A stretch of DNA of 64,000 nt, from the NCBI GenBank assembly GCA_964540105.1, contig CAZILL010000002.1:372001-436000 (forward strand). The letters run 5' to 3'. The notes below the pieces were generated by a model. The model worked only from the letters and a program-made list of their open reading frames with translations, did not search any database and was not told where the DNA came from. This DNA comes from DATKJY01 sp964540105 (lineage in GTDB: Bacteria; Zixibacteria; MSB-5A5; GN15; FEB-12). The translations under genes and the position numbers were made by a program. Position 1 is the first letter of the stretch. Each line of letters opens with the position of its first letter. Of the stretch, positions 54,901 through 62,398 are shown one piece after another.

Positions 54901-56021
54901 TCCAGGGTGGCATTGAGCAGGGAGAGCGACTTCTCCAGACGATCCTGATCGCGCAGTCGGATCTGATAGAAGTGCGCCTGTTCCTGGTTCCGACCGCGCA
55001 TGATGTGAATGAACACCGCCAGAATGAGACCGAAAGAAAGCACCCCGAACGTGGAACCGTATATCGTGAGCAGATCGACCGCCTCATTCGCGTGGATGTA
55101 GAAATTGCGGTCATACATATAGATCAGCCACCAATGGGAGCCGAGCGGAGAGCGAATCGGCTGCCACAGATGAACCCAGTTGTCGATGGCAAACGTTGCC
55201 GGCGCCGACTCAAAGAACCGCGCTGCCCCCTGGCGTGTTATCTCTGTGGTCAGGTAGGTCCGTACCGTGTCTTCGAGGTCGTCGAAGCAGATCATGTCTC
55301 CGTTTGCGCTGACCAGAGAAGCGCGCGCGTAGAGGTTGTTATATTCGAGATAGCGTTCAAGGTGCTCAAGCGGCAGGAAGCCGACCACTGCCCGGTTGAT
55401 CGACCGCTTGAGGCGAACCGGCACCGCCAGCATCAACCCTTCCGTTGGCGATTCGGTATGGGCGCCCCCCATATCACTGATTACATCACTGCACGCGGCT
55501 TGTAGTTCGGGATGCGCTCCCAGATCATCGAGGACCGCGCAGATCGCAGTCTGCTCGGCCTCTTCGTCCTTGTCCTTTGGTGTCGCTGACTTGCCCTGAA
55601 GATGGTATTCCGCGCTCGAAACCACTGTGTGGCATGTCCCGCTCGAATCCCGATCAACAACAAGAAGCTCTGCGAATTGATTCTCGATCAGAGTCACATC
55701 GAACATCCGGTCAAGGTTGGTCAGGGCGTCGGTGTCTGCGGAGGAAATCTCGTGATCAAGGCTGATGATCTGTAGGATGTTGTACGATTGTTTCAGCTGG
55801 TCTTCAATGCTCGTGACCTTGGCTTCCATACGGAGCTGCTGTTCCGTCTGTGCGCGCTGCTCAAGGTCCTGCTGATGGTGTGAGATCAAGTACCAGACCA
55901 AGCTCGACAGGAGAATCGCGGTCACGACAATCAAGACAGGAAGGAACCTGCCCCGCCGATGTAACAGCGATTGCGGCACAGCTGCGGGGTCTGACCGCAC
56001 GTTGTCGATTTCAGGCGGCAT
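51960..56021 (-). CDS. Membrane multi-PAS sensor histidine kinase with C-terminal receiver-like domain
   Basis: A 1,353-residue sensor kinase. Two membrane segments (~27-48 and ~318-343) enclose an extracytoplasmic sensor domain of ~270 residues, of double-Cache size. Five PAS domains follow (starting near 367, 494, 624, 742 and 865); the fourth and fifth share VxVITxxxxIxxVNPxFTxVTGY. The phospho-acceptor box is SHEFKNYLGG (His1003). The ATPase domain has DTGVGIP near 1147 and GTGMGLAICRNIAREH. The last ~120 residues (from ~1232) look like a divergent receiver with Asp in LVICDARFPG but without the usual Thr/Lys signature, so phosphotransfer to it is uncertain. No response regulator gene is adjacent. 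Signal unknown. Confidence 0.88.
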   Translation of the reverse strand: MPPEIDNVRSDPAAVPQSLLHRRGRFLPVLIVVTAILLSSLVWYLISHHQQDLEQRAQTEQQLRMEAKVTSIEDQLKQSYNILQIISLDHEISSADTDALTNLDRMFDVTLIENQFAELLVVDRDSSGTCHTVVSSAEYHLQGKSATPKDKDEEAEQTAICAVLDDLGAHPELQAACSDVISDMGGAHTESPTEGLMLAVPVRLKRSINRAVVGFLPLEHLERYLEYNNLYARASLVSANGDMICFDDLEDTVRTYLTTEITRQGAARFFESAPATFAIDNWVHLWQPIRSPLGSHWWLIYMYDRNFYIHANEAVDLLTIYGSTFGVLSFGLILAVFIHIMRGRNQEQAHFYQIRLRDQDRLEKSLSLLNATLESTADGILVVDHEGRTVSLNRKFIELWRIPPSVIETRSDEEALEFVLSQLEDPDGFLAKVKELYANPTAESFETLTFKDGRIFERYSQPHVVADIPVGRVWSFRDVTKRVHAEKAIRQSEEQFRNIFENSPIGIMIASPNLVFTRVNKAICDMLGYSREELCRMSSRDITHPDDMVASMAPVDQLAGGGIPFMKVNKRYVKKNGESMWANLTATAMRGEQGQVEFFIGMVEDITEQKKAEESLRRSEEYQRSILRSVPDLMFTLGTDGMITSLSPVFETLLGWRIEEWVGQLFMPLIHPADLPLALEKLALIVNGEPMAIFELRVATKTGDYVPLEFKPTLLDLPGGERAILGIARDLTERHRAQEQIRKLYIAVEQSPVSVVITDRDGNIEYVNPKFTSVTGYTLKDVHGRNPRVLKSGTLPDAIYRDLWETISSGRIWQGRLCNRKKSGELFWENATIAPLLDDQHEITHYLAVKEDITENVRKETELRKLSAAVQQSGNMVVITNPERIIEFVNPRFTEVTGYSPEDAIGASICELRTVQTNEATLKSMWETVGAGEMWNGSLLNHRKDGSAYWERDVVSPIFDDEGKITNFLIIGEDITVELTSQQKLIESDKLSAIGVLAAGVSHEFKNYLGGIIGNASFALEEIEAEPESGVDLVRETLTQIIDMSEKANQVAMSLLTYSKAVPEEFTRTNLRSLINNTLTLVEKEMRGQELELATYFEELPEVEVSASKIQQLLLNLIINARQAIVGPGVITIVLQTDGRYALLKVADTGVGIPSQNIDKVFDPFFSTKGVWGKDKVVGTGMGLAICRNIAREHNGDLTVESAVGVGTTFTLTLPLGRNRVARNPVIDAPTPTLRYLVFSYDNGIFKRYFEEASALHVELHSVNDIASIGQNLPAIADLVICDARFPGKVELLKLAEACARHHVPYVMVNCGAMEYQLSHLYDDAAGNFKELPEFSRIHNAHGSSVIDTSADA

Positions 56022-56458
56022 TGATCAGGGTTTCCAACCCAATCGATCGTTCTGCTGAAGGCAAATGAGCAACTCTCCCGTGTGAATCTATCTTGAAGAA
56101 ATATCGGCAGAACAGGCGCAAAGATTAGCCATAAGATTGTTGCCATTCAACGAGATATGATCTGTTCGTGGACCGTGAAGCGGTCGAACAACTCCCCCTC
56201 AACCGCCCTTCGGGCAGTTCTCCCCAAGGGGAGAAGGGGAATGAATCAGTGGATCCACGAAACTTCTTGTGTGTGTCCCCGATGCTTTTGCCTGTAACTG
56301 GTAACCCAAAGCTCTGCTGTGGGAATAGAGAGAGTGCGGGGACTCCCCCTCAATCGCTCTTCGGGCAGTTCTCCCCAGCGGGGAGAAGGGAAAGTGAGAG
56401 GTGGGCCACCCAAGATCTTTGTGGGCAATTCGGTAATGCGGATTTTCCAAAATCGGGC
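56022..56458. repeat. Gene-free stretch with two family A repeats
   Basis: Two family A copies of the CAGTTCTCCCC variant lie at 56193-56239 and 56344-56390, in the same orientation and 151 bases apart, separated by unrelated sequence. No gene seen between the histidine kinase start and the tRNA promoter. Confidence 0.85.
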
Positions 56459-56487
56459 TTGACCGAGGCGGCAGCTTTCTGTATCAT
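56459..56487 (+). promoter_or_regulatory. tRNA operon promoter
   Basis: TTGACC (56459-56464), an ideal 17-base spacer, and TATCAT (56482-56487), 18 bases before the first tRNA. Both boxes are close to the sigma-70 consensus. Confidence 0.75.
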
Positions 56488-56505
56488 ATGCAACTTGGCT
56501 TTACT

Positions 56506-56579
56506 GGGCCCTTAGCTCAGTTGGTTAGAGCAGCTGACTCATAATCAGCGGGTCGCTGGTTCGAGCCCAGCAGGGCCCA
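56506..56579 (+). tRNA. tRNA-Ile2 (CAU anticodon, lysidine-type)
   Basis: A 74-nt cloverleaf: acceptor GGGCCCT/AGGGCCC, D arm AGCTCAGTTGGTTAGAGC, anticodon loop CTCATAA (CAU), T arm GCTGGTTCGAGCCCAGC. Although CAU reads as Met, the body matches bacterial tRNA-Ile2, whose C34 is changed to lysidine by TilS to read AUA. The 3' CCA is not encoded. Confidence 0.9.
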
Positions 56580-56603
56580 TGGTCACATGAGGGTCACGAG
56601 TGA

Positions 56604-56677
56604 GGGCAATTAGCTCAGCTGGTTAGAGCGTTCGGTTCACATCCGAGAGGTCACTGGTTCGAGTCCAGTATTGCCCA
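56604..56677 (+). tRNA. tRNA-Val (CAC anticodon)
   Basis: A 74-nt cloverleaf: acceptor GGGCAAT/ATTGCCC, D arm AGCTCAGCTGGTTAGAGC, anticodon stem TTCGG/CCGAG with loop TTCACAT (CAC), T arm ACTGGTTCGAGTCCAGT. Reads GUG. CCA not encoded. 24 bases after tRNA-Ile2, likely one transcript. Confidence 0.9.
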
Positions 56678-56724
56678 AGTAGGAAGATGACGTACAAAGA
56701 ATATACATTGCTGTTGCTGAGTGT

Positions 56725-56763
56725 CTCCCGAGTCCCCGGAAAAACTGCACCGGGTCACGGGAG
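56725..56763 (+). other. Hairpin between tRNAs and terminator
   Basis: CTCCCG-AGTC-CCCGG (56725-56739) pairs with CCGGG-TCA-CGGGAG (56750-56763), giving two GC-rich helices around an internal loop. Lies in the ~100-nt segment between tRNA-Val and the terminator. Could be a trailer structure or a small RNA; no family recognised. Confidence 0.4.
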
Positions 56764-56777
56764 CTCCGGAGATGAGA

Positions 56778-56817
56778 AACGCATTCGCCCTTCTTGCGCG
56801 GCGAGTGCGTTTTTTTT
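56778..56817 (+). terminator. Rho-independent terminator of the tRNA operon
   Basis: AACGCATTCGCC pairs with GGCGAGTGCGTT (12 bp, one wobble; 10-base loop), followed by eight Ts. Positioned to end the tRNA transcript, only 37 bases before the next start codon. Confidence 0.9.
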
Positions 56818-56853
56818 GCGCCTATGCTGAATTTACCGCCCAAGGAGGTGTCG

Positions 56854-57570
56854 ATGCAGAACGATCTCGAGATGTTATTGAAGCTTCAGGTTATTGATTA
56901 TGATCTTGGTGAACTCGAACGCTCCAAAGAGTACTTGCCCGACATGATGGAGAGTCTGCGTCGAGAACTCGATGAAGCGCGAAAGAAGTGCGCCGAAGCG
57001 ATCGAAAAACTCGAAACCGGCCGCCTCAAGCAGAAGGCCCTGGAGCTGGAGATCAAAGCCAAAGAGCAGGAACTTCAGAAATACCAACAGCAGATGATGT
57101 CCATCAAGACCAACAAGGAATACGACGCCCTCGTGGCCGAGATTGACAACATCAAGGGCGCGATTTCGGCCCGGGAAAGCGAGCTGCTCGAGACCATCGA
57201 TATCGTCGCCACGGTCGACAAGGAGATCGTGGCGCTGAAGGAACGAGAAGCGCAGATTGGCGATAATAACACTCGTCAGCTCACCATTCTTCAAGAGAAG
57301 ATCGACTCGATAGGCGAAAAGGTCTCGGTCAAGGAGTCAAGTCGAAACGAGATCGTCATGTTGATTCCAAAGACGACGCTCTCGGTCTACGAGCGGGTGC
57401 ATCGCGGGCGCGGCGGACAAGTGGTAGTGGTTGTGCGCAAGCGAGCCTGCGGATCATGCTATAAATCCTTGACACCCAAGAAAATACAGGAGATCAAACG
57501 CAACGACCGGGTTAATACCTGTGATAACTGCGGATCACTTCTGTATTGGGATGAGAGCGAATCGAATTAA
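56854..57570 (+). CDS. C4-type zinc-ribbon coiled-coil protein (DUF164/CdsZ-like family)
   Basis: A 238-residue protein. Residues ~1-170 are a long antiparallel coiled coil rich in Glu/Lys (LEMLLKLQVIDYDLGELERS at the start). The C-terminus has a zinc ribbon: RACGSCYKSLTPKKIQEIK and NTCDNCGSLLYW (two CxxC pairs). This is the widespread zf-RING_7 family, thought to act in RNA or ribosome-related processes; the role here is not proven. Start at ATG 56854, with AAGGAGGTG just upstream. The gene directly follows the tRNA terminator, so it depends on readthrough or on a promoter overlapping it. Confidence 0.86.
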   Translation: MQNDLEMLLKLQVIDYDLGELERSKEYLPDMMESLRRELDEARKKCAEAIEKLETGRLKQKALELEIKAKEQELQKYQQQMMSIKTNKEYDALVAEIDNIKGAISARESELLETIDIVATVDKEIVALKEREAQIGDNNTRQLTILQEKIDSIGEKVSVKESSRNEIVMLIPKTTLSVYERVHRGRGGQVVVVVRKRACGSCYKSLTPKKIQEIKRNDRVNTCDNCGSLLYWDESESN

Positions 57571-57581
57571 GTCGGGGGCAG

Positions 57582-57596
57582 GGACCTTTAAGGTCC
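57582..57596 (+). promoter_or_regulatory. Palindrome upstream of guaB
   Basis: GGACCTT-T-AAGGTCC, a perfect 7-bp inverted repeat, sits 18 bases before the guaB ATG, next to where the ribosome-binding site would be (no strong Shine-Dalgarno is visible). Possible operator or translation-control hairpin for purine regulation. Confidence 0.4.
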
Positions 57597-57614
57597 GACG
57601 ACGGTTACAACGAT

Positions 57615-59081
57615 ATGGCGACGATCATTGAACAGACCGCTCTTACTTTTGACGACGTCCTGCTCGTGCCGGCGTACTCGCAGGTGCTACCCCGCGACGT
57701 CAGCGTCGAGACTATTGTCGCGCCTGAAATCACGCTGAACATCCCGATTCTGGCCGCCGCGATGGACACGGTGACTGAATCCCGTTTGGCCATCGCGCTG
57801 GCACGCGAAGGGGGAATGGGAGTCATCCACAAGAATATGTCAGCGGAAGATCAGGCCGAAGAGGTCGATAAAGTCAAACGATCCGAATCCGGGATGATCG
57901 TCGATCCGATCACGCTTCCTCCGGACAAAACGATTGGCGATGCCCTTGATGTTATGCACCGTTTCTCGATTTCCGGCATCCCGATCACCGAGCGCGGACG
58001 TTTGGTCGGCATTCTCACCAATCGCGATCTGCGGTTTCAGAAAGATAACAGTTTGCGTATCGCCGATGTGATGACCAAAGAGAACTTGGTCACTGTCCCC
58101 GAGGGGACCACGCTCGACATTGCCAAAGAGATTCTGCACAAGCATCGGATCGAAAAGCTCCTGATTGTTGACGACCACTATATGCTCAAAGGGATGATCA
58201 CGGTTAAGGATATCATGAAGAAGATTCAGTATCCGCTGGCCAGCAAGGATGGGCGCGGTCGGCTCCGTGTAGCCGCGGCGGTTGGGGTTGGTCCGGAGCA
58301 GGAGCATCGCGCGGAGTTGCTGGTTGCCAACGGCGTCGACCTGCTCGTTGTCGACAGTTCCCACGGTCACAGCGAAGGGGTCATCTCGGCTGTTCGTACG
58401 CTGAAGCGCAAATTCCCGAAAGTGCCGGTCATGGCCGGTAATGTCGCCACCAAAGATGGGACCAAGGCGCTGATTGATGTGGGCGCGGACAGCGTTAAGA
58501 TCGGGATTGGCCCCGGATCGATTTGTACAACGCGGGTTGTGACCGGCGCGGGGATGCCGCAAGTGACTGCTATCATGAACGCGGTTGAGGCGGCTCGTGA
58601 GCAGAAAATACCGATTGTCGCCGACGGCGGCATTCGCTTTTCGGGTGATATCACCAAGTCCCTCGCGTGCGGGGCGCAGGCCGTTATGATTGGGTCCCTT
58701 CTGGCCGGTGTGGAAGAATCCCCCGGGGAATCGCTACTGTTCGAGGGGAGATCGTTCAAGGTTTACCGCGGGATGGGCTCGATCAGCGCCATGAAAGAGG
58801 GAAGCCGCGACCGCTATTTTCAGGAGCATGAAGATGAGGTCTCGAAACTGGTTCCGGAGGGAATCGAGGGGCGGGTTCCGTATAAGGGAAAGCTGTCCGA
58901 CTTGATCTTTCAGCTCGTGGGAGGGGTTCGAGCGGGCATGGGGCTTTGCGGAGCCGCCAACCTTAAGGAACTCAGCACGAAGGCTCGGATGGTGCGGATT
59001 ACCCAGGCAGGTATGAAAGAGTCGCACCCGCATTCGGTGCCGATCAGCAAGGAGGCGCCGAACTATTGGCGCATGTATTGA
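57615..59081 (+). CDS. guaB: IMP dehydrogenase
   Basis: Oxidises IMP to XMP, the committed step of GTP synthesis. 488 residues. Two CBS domains interrupt the barrel at ~95-205. Catalytic Cys lies in GIGPGSICTTRVVTGAGMPQ; NAD/IMP-site segments VDSSHGHSEGV and ADGGIRFSGDITKSLACGA are intact, as is the flap GMGSISAMKEGS. Preceded by a palindrome at 57582-57596. Confidence 0.97.
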   Translation: MATIIEQTALTFDDVLLVPAYSQVLPRDVSVETIVAPEITLNIPILAAAMDTVTESRLAIALAREGGMGVIHKNMSAEDQAEEVDKVKRSESGMIVDPITLPPDKTIGDALDVMHRFSISGIPITERGRLVGILTNRDLRFQKDNSLRIADVMTKENLVTVPEGTTLDIAKEILHKHRIEKLLIVDDHYMLKGMITVKDIMKKIQYPLASKDGRGRLRVAAAVGVGPEQEHRAELLVANGVDLLVVDSSHGHSEGVISAVRTLKRKFPKVPVMAGNVATKDGTKALIDVGADSVKIGIGPGSICTTRVVTGAGMPQVTAIMNAVEAAREQKIPIVADGGIRFSGDITKSLACGAQAVMIGSLLAGVEESPGESLLFEGRSFKVYRGMGSISAMKEGSRDRYFQEHEDEVSKLVPEGIEGRVPYKGKLSDLIFQLVGGVRAGMGLCGAANLKELSTKARMVRITQAGMKESHPHSVPISKEAPNYWRMY

Positions 59082-59152
59082 CCTGTTTACGTTGATTTGA
59101 GTTGGGAAAAGTTGTTGTTGTTGTTATATTGTTTTTGTTAACGATGGCTTGT

Positions 59153-59520
59153 GTAAGTAGGAGAAACAGTCGCGCTTTAAATGCGAATTTAGAGTGAGGA
59201 AAGTCCGAGCTCCACAGGATCAGAGCGCCCGGTAACGCCGGGGCGGAGCGATCCGACGGAAAGTGCCACAGAAACGATACCGTCTCGTGACCACACGGGA
59301 TAAGGGTGAAATCGCGGTGTAAGAGACCACGGTCGCGGTCAGTAATGACGGCGACGGGTAAACCCCGCTCGGAGCAAGGCCAAATAGGGGAAGAGGGGTC
59401 GATTCGCCCCGCTACTATTCCCGGGTAGGCCGCATGAATAGCCGCGCAACCGGCTATCAAGATAAATGACTGTTAGCTTCGTTCTCGAAGCGCACAGAAC
59501 TCGGCTTATCTCCTGCTTCC
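59153..59520 (+). ncRNA. rnpB: RNase P RNA, bacterial class A
   Basis: Catalytic RNA that trims tRNA 5' leaders. Conserved blocks seen in order: GAGGAAAGTCCGAGCTCCAC (CR I), ACAGAAA (P10-11 region), GGGTAAACCCC with GGAGCAAGGCCAAATAGG (CR IV), and AGATAAATGACTGTTAGC plus ACAGAACTCGGCTTATC (CR V and 3' part). P1 is formed by AAGTAGGAG (59155-59163) with CTCCTGCTT (59510-59518), which fixes the ends to within a few bases. Upstream, TTGGGA-17-TATATT (59102-59130) is a possible promoter. recJ begins 27 bases after the 3' end. Confidence 0.93.
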
Positions 59521-59546
59521 ACAGCCAAAAGCTTGTGGAGGCTCCC

Positions 59547-61295
59547 ATGATTTGGGCGCAACGATCTATTCCGCTGAAATGGGTTCTGGCCCCCGAACCG
59601 GACCAGTCGATGGTATCCAAACTTATTGCTGATACCGGTCTGCCGCCGAATATCATCAAGATTCTGGTCAATCGTCAACTCGACAATGCCGAGCAAATCG
59701 ATCATTTCCTCAACCCCAAGATGACTGATCTCAAGGACCCGTTCACCATGACCGGCATGGAACAGGGGATTGATCGAGTCACCAAGGCGTTGTTCGAAAA
59801 CGAAAAGATCATGATTTATGGGGACTATGATGTCGACGGTATCACCGCGACCGCGCTGCTCTACATGGTCTTCAACAAGCTCGGCGCCAATGTGTCGTTT
59901 CATCTGCCCAACCGACTCGTTGAAGGATACGGCCTTTCCACCGACGGGATCGACGAAGCTAAAGCCAACGGGATCAGCCTGATTGTGACGGTCGATACGG
60001 GCATTACGGCTGTGGAAGAAGTTGAATATGCTATCTCGCAGGGGCTTGATATTGTCGTCACCGATCATCACGAACCCGGGATGACTATTCCGCGCGCGTA
60101 CGCGATCATCAACCCCAAGCAGCCGGACTGCAACTACGGCGGTGAACTCTCAGGTGTCGGGGTGGCGTTCAAGTTTGCCCAAGCGCTTTATCGAAGGTTG
60201 AATCAGGACGAGCGCGAGCTGGAGGAACATCTCGATTTGGTGGCGTTAGGAACGTCGGCCGATATTGTGCCTCTCGTCGGAGAAAACCGCATCCTGACCA
60301 AGTTTGGTATCCGCCAGATTTCCCGAACAACCAAGCCGGGACTCAAGTCGCTGACGTTTGTTTCCGGCCTCATGGGAAAGGATATCAGCACAGGGCAGGT
60401 TGTTTTCATACTGGCTCCCCGTATCAATGCGCTGGGTCGGCTTGGGGATGCGCGCGAGGCGATACGACTGCTCTCGACCCGCGACGAAAAGACCGCATCC
60501 GAAATCGCCCGCAAGCTCGACAGTGAGAACCGACGCCGCAAGGAGATCGACGAGAAGACGCTGCACGAAGCGCTCGACCAGATGGCGAATGTCGTCGATC
60601 TCGAAACCGACCGGGCGATCGTTCTGGCTGAAGTCGACTGGCATCAGGGGGTGATCGGGATTGTCGCCAGCCGCCTCGTGGAAAAATTCCATCTGCCGAC
60701 TGTCATGATCGCGATCTCCGACGGTGAGGGGAAAGGTTCAGCGCGCTCGATCCCCGGATTTCATCTGTGCGAAGCGCTCAAGGAGTGCGAGCATCTGCTC
60801 ATCAAGTATGGCGGCCATAAGTACGCGGCCGGCCTTTCGATCAAGCCCGACCAGATTCCCGAGTTCCGCAGGAAATTCAAAGAGGTTTCCAGCAAGTTTC
60901 TCTCCGATGAGGATATCATCCCGAAACTGTTCATCGATCTCGAAGTCGAACTGACGGATATCGACGACAACATGATGGATGCCATCGAGGCGTTCTCCCC
61001 GTTTGGTCCGCAGAATATGCGACCGATTTTCCTCACTCGCAATTGCGAAGTGATCGGTCAGCCGTATGTCGTTGGTCATAACCATTTGAAAATGCGGGTG
61101 CGCAAAGGGGATGCCACGTTCGATGTGATTGGGTTTGGTTTCGGCGACATGGCGCGCACGATTTCGGACAAGGGTTGTCTGGTCGATATCGTGTACGCCG
61201 TTGAATACAACACCTACAACGACAAGACTCAGATCCAGATTCGTTTGCGGGATATCAAGCTGACGGTCGGGGATATGTCTCCCCGCTACGCGTAG
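59547..61295 (+). CDS. recJ: Single-stranded-DNA-specific exonuclease RecJ
   Basis: 5'-3' ssDNA exonuclease in recombination and repair, 582 residues. DHH-family motifs: YGDYDVDGITATALL, VTVDTGITA and VVTDHHEPG, then the DHHA1 part with GGHKYAAGLSIK. C-terminal OB-fold region (PIFLTRNCEVIGQPYVVGHNHLKMRVRKG). Start at ATG 59547 with GTGGAGG upstream; the frame stays open into rnpB, but those 27 codons are RNA gene. meaB follows 3 bases after the stop. Confidence 0.95.
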   Translation: MIWAQRSIPLKWVLAPEPDQSMVSKLIADTGLPPNIIKILVNRQLDNAEQIDHFLNPKMTDLKDPFTMTGMEQGIDRVTKALFENEKIMIYGDYDVDGITATALLYMVFNKLGANVSFHLPNRLVEGYGLSTDGIDEAKANGISLIVTVDTGITAVEEVEYAISQGLDIVVTDHHEPGMTIPRAYAIINPKQPDCNYGGELSGVGVAFKFAQALYRRLNQDERELEEHLDLVALGTSADIVPLVGENRILTKFGIRQISRTTKPGLKSLTFVSGLMGKDISTGQVVFILAPRINALGRLGDAREAIRLLSTRDEKTASEIARKLDSENRRRKEIDEKTLHEALDQMANVVDLETDRAIVLAEVDWHQGVIGIVASRLVEKFHLPTVMIAISDGEGKGSARSIPGFHLCEALKECEHLLIKYGGHKYAAGLSIKPDQIPEFRRKFKEVSSKFLSDEDIIPKLFIDLEVELTDIDDNMMDAIEAFSPFGPQNMRPIFLTRNCEVIGQPYVVGHNHLKMRVRKGDATFDVIGFGFGDMARTISDKGCLVDIVYAVEYNTYNDKTQIQIRLRDIKLTVGDMSPRYA

Positions 61296-61298
61296 TGT

Positions 61299-62255
61299 AT
61301 GACCCTCCTGGATTCGTTTTTCCAGGGCGATACTCGTTCCCTGGCGCGCCTGATTTCTCATATTGAGAATCTCGATCCGGATTATCAGCGGCTGTTGGGG
61401 CAGCTCTACACGCATGCCGGACGATCTCTGCGGATCGGCATCACTGGTCCACCCGGATCGGGGAAGTCCACTATTGTCAACCTGCTGGCTCATCTCTACC
61501 TGAACGCTCAGAAGAAGGTCGGGATCATCGCGGTCGATCCGACATCCCCGTTCACCGGCGGAGCGCTTCTGGGGGATCGTGTTCGCATGAACGAATTCCC
61601 CTTCGACGGTTCTGTTTACTTTCGCTCCATGGCGACCCGCGGGGCTACCGGCGGGCTGGCCGCCGCGACGGACAATGTGACGTTGCTCTATGACGCGTTC
61701 GGTTTCGACATCACGATCATCGAGACCGTCGGCGTGGGGCAGGTCGAGTTGGATATTATCGACAGCTGCGACACGGTTGTGGTCGTGATTGTGCCGGAGT
61801 CGGGCGACGCCGTGCAGACGATGAAAGCGGGTCTGATGGAGATAGCAGACATCTTCTGCGTGAACAAGTCGGACCGACCCGCCTCGGAGCGGGTTTCGGC
61901 GGAACTTCAGCAGGCGATGGATATTCGCAAGAAGCAGGTTGGGGGATGGCCGGTGCCGGTGATTTCGACGGAAGCGATCAACAAGAAGAATATCGATCGG
62001 CTCTTTACCATGATCGCGGATCATGTGGCCTTCATGCGCGCCAACGGCCAGTTCGAAAAGCACCGCCGCAATCAGATCGCACGCAAAGTGCTCATGATTC
62101 TTAAGAATCGCTTCCAACGCGAGTTTCTTGACTCGCTTACCGCTGCGCCCGAATTCGACCGCATGGTAGAAGAGATTATCGCGGGGCGCACCAATCCGTT
62201 CGACGCCGGCGAGACTCTTTACCTGAAGTTTCAGTCGGTATCGCAGGTTCCGTAG
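61299..62255 (+). CDS. meaB: Methylmalonyl-CoA mutase-associated GTPase MeaB
   Basis: G3E-type P-loop GTPase that protects and reactivates adenosylcobalamin-dependent methylmalonyl-CoA mutase. 318 residues. P-loop GPPGSGKST, VDPTSPFTGGALLGDR, IIETVGVGQVELD (Walker B-like) and NKSD specificity motif are intact. It precedes the mutase large subunit, its client, in a standard arrangement. Confidence 0.95.
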   Translation: MTLLDSFFQGDTRSLARLISHIENLDPDYQRLLGQLYTHAGRSLRIGITGPPGSGKSTIVNLLAHLYLNAQKKVGIIAVDPTSPFTGGALLGDRVRMNEFPFDGSVYFRSMATRGATGGLAAATDNVTLLYDAFGFDITIIETVGVGQVELDIIDSCDTVVVVIVPESGDAVQTMKAGLMEIADIFCVNKSDRPASERVSAELQQAMDIRKKQVGGWPVPVISTEAINKKNIDRLFTMIADHVAFMRANGQFEKHRRNQIARKVLMILKNRFQREFLDSLTAAPEFDRMVEEIIAGRTNPFDAGETLYLKFQSVSQVP

Positions 62256-62398
62256 TCGGTTACGGCACGCTTCGTTTAAGTCTTCATCTCGCAGTATCTT
62301 ACAGGGCCCCGGCGAATATATCAACGGTGCGCTCCAGCTTGCGCTCGACGGGAGGATGTATTATACTTTTCTACTTTGCAGATTGGAGTCAGCGCACT

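Noticed and set aside
56506..56579. Calling the CAU tRNA an initiator or elongator Met tRNA
   Set aside because: The arms match bacterial tRNA-Ile2 rather than tRNA-Met, and the first acceptor pair is G-C, unlike the initiator mismatch.
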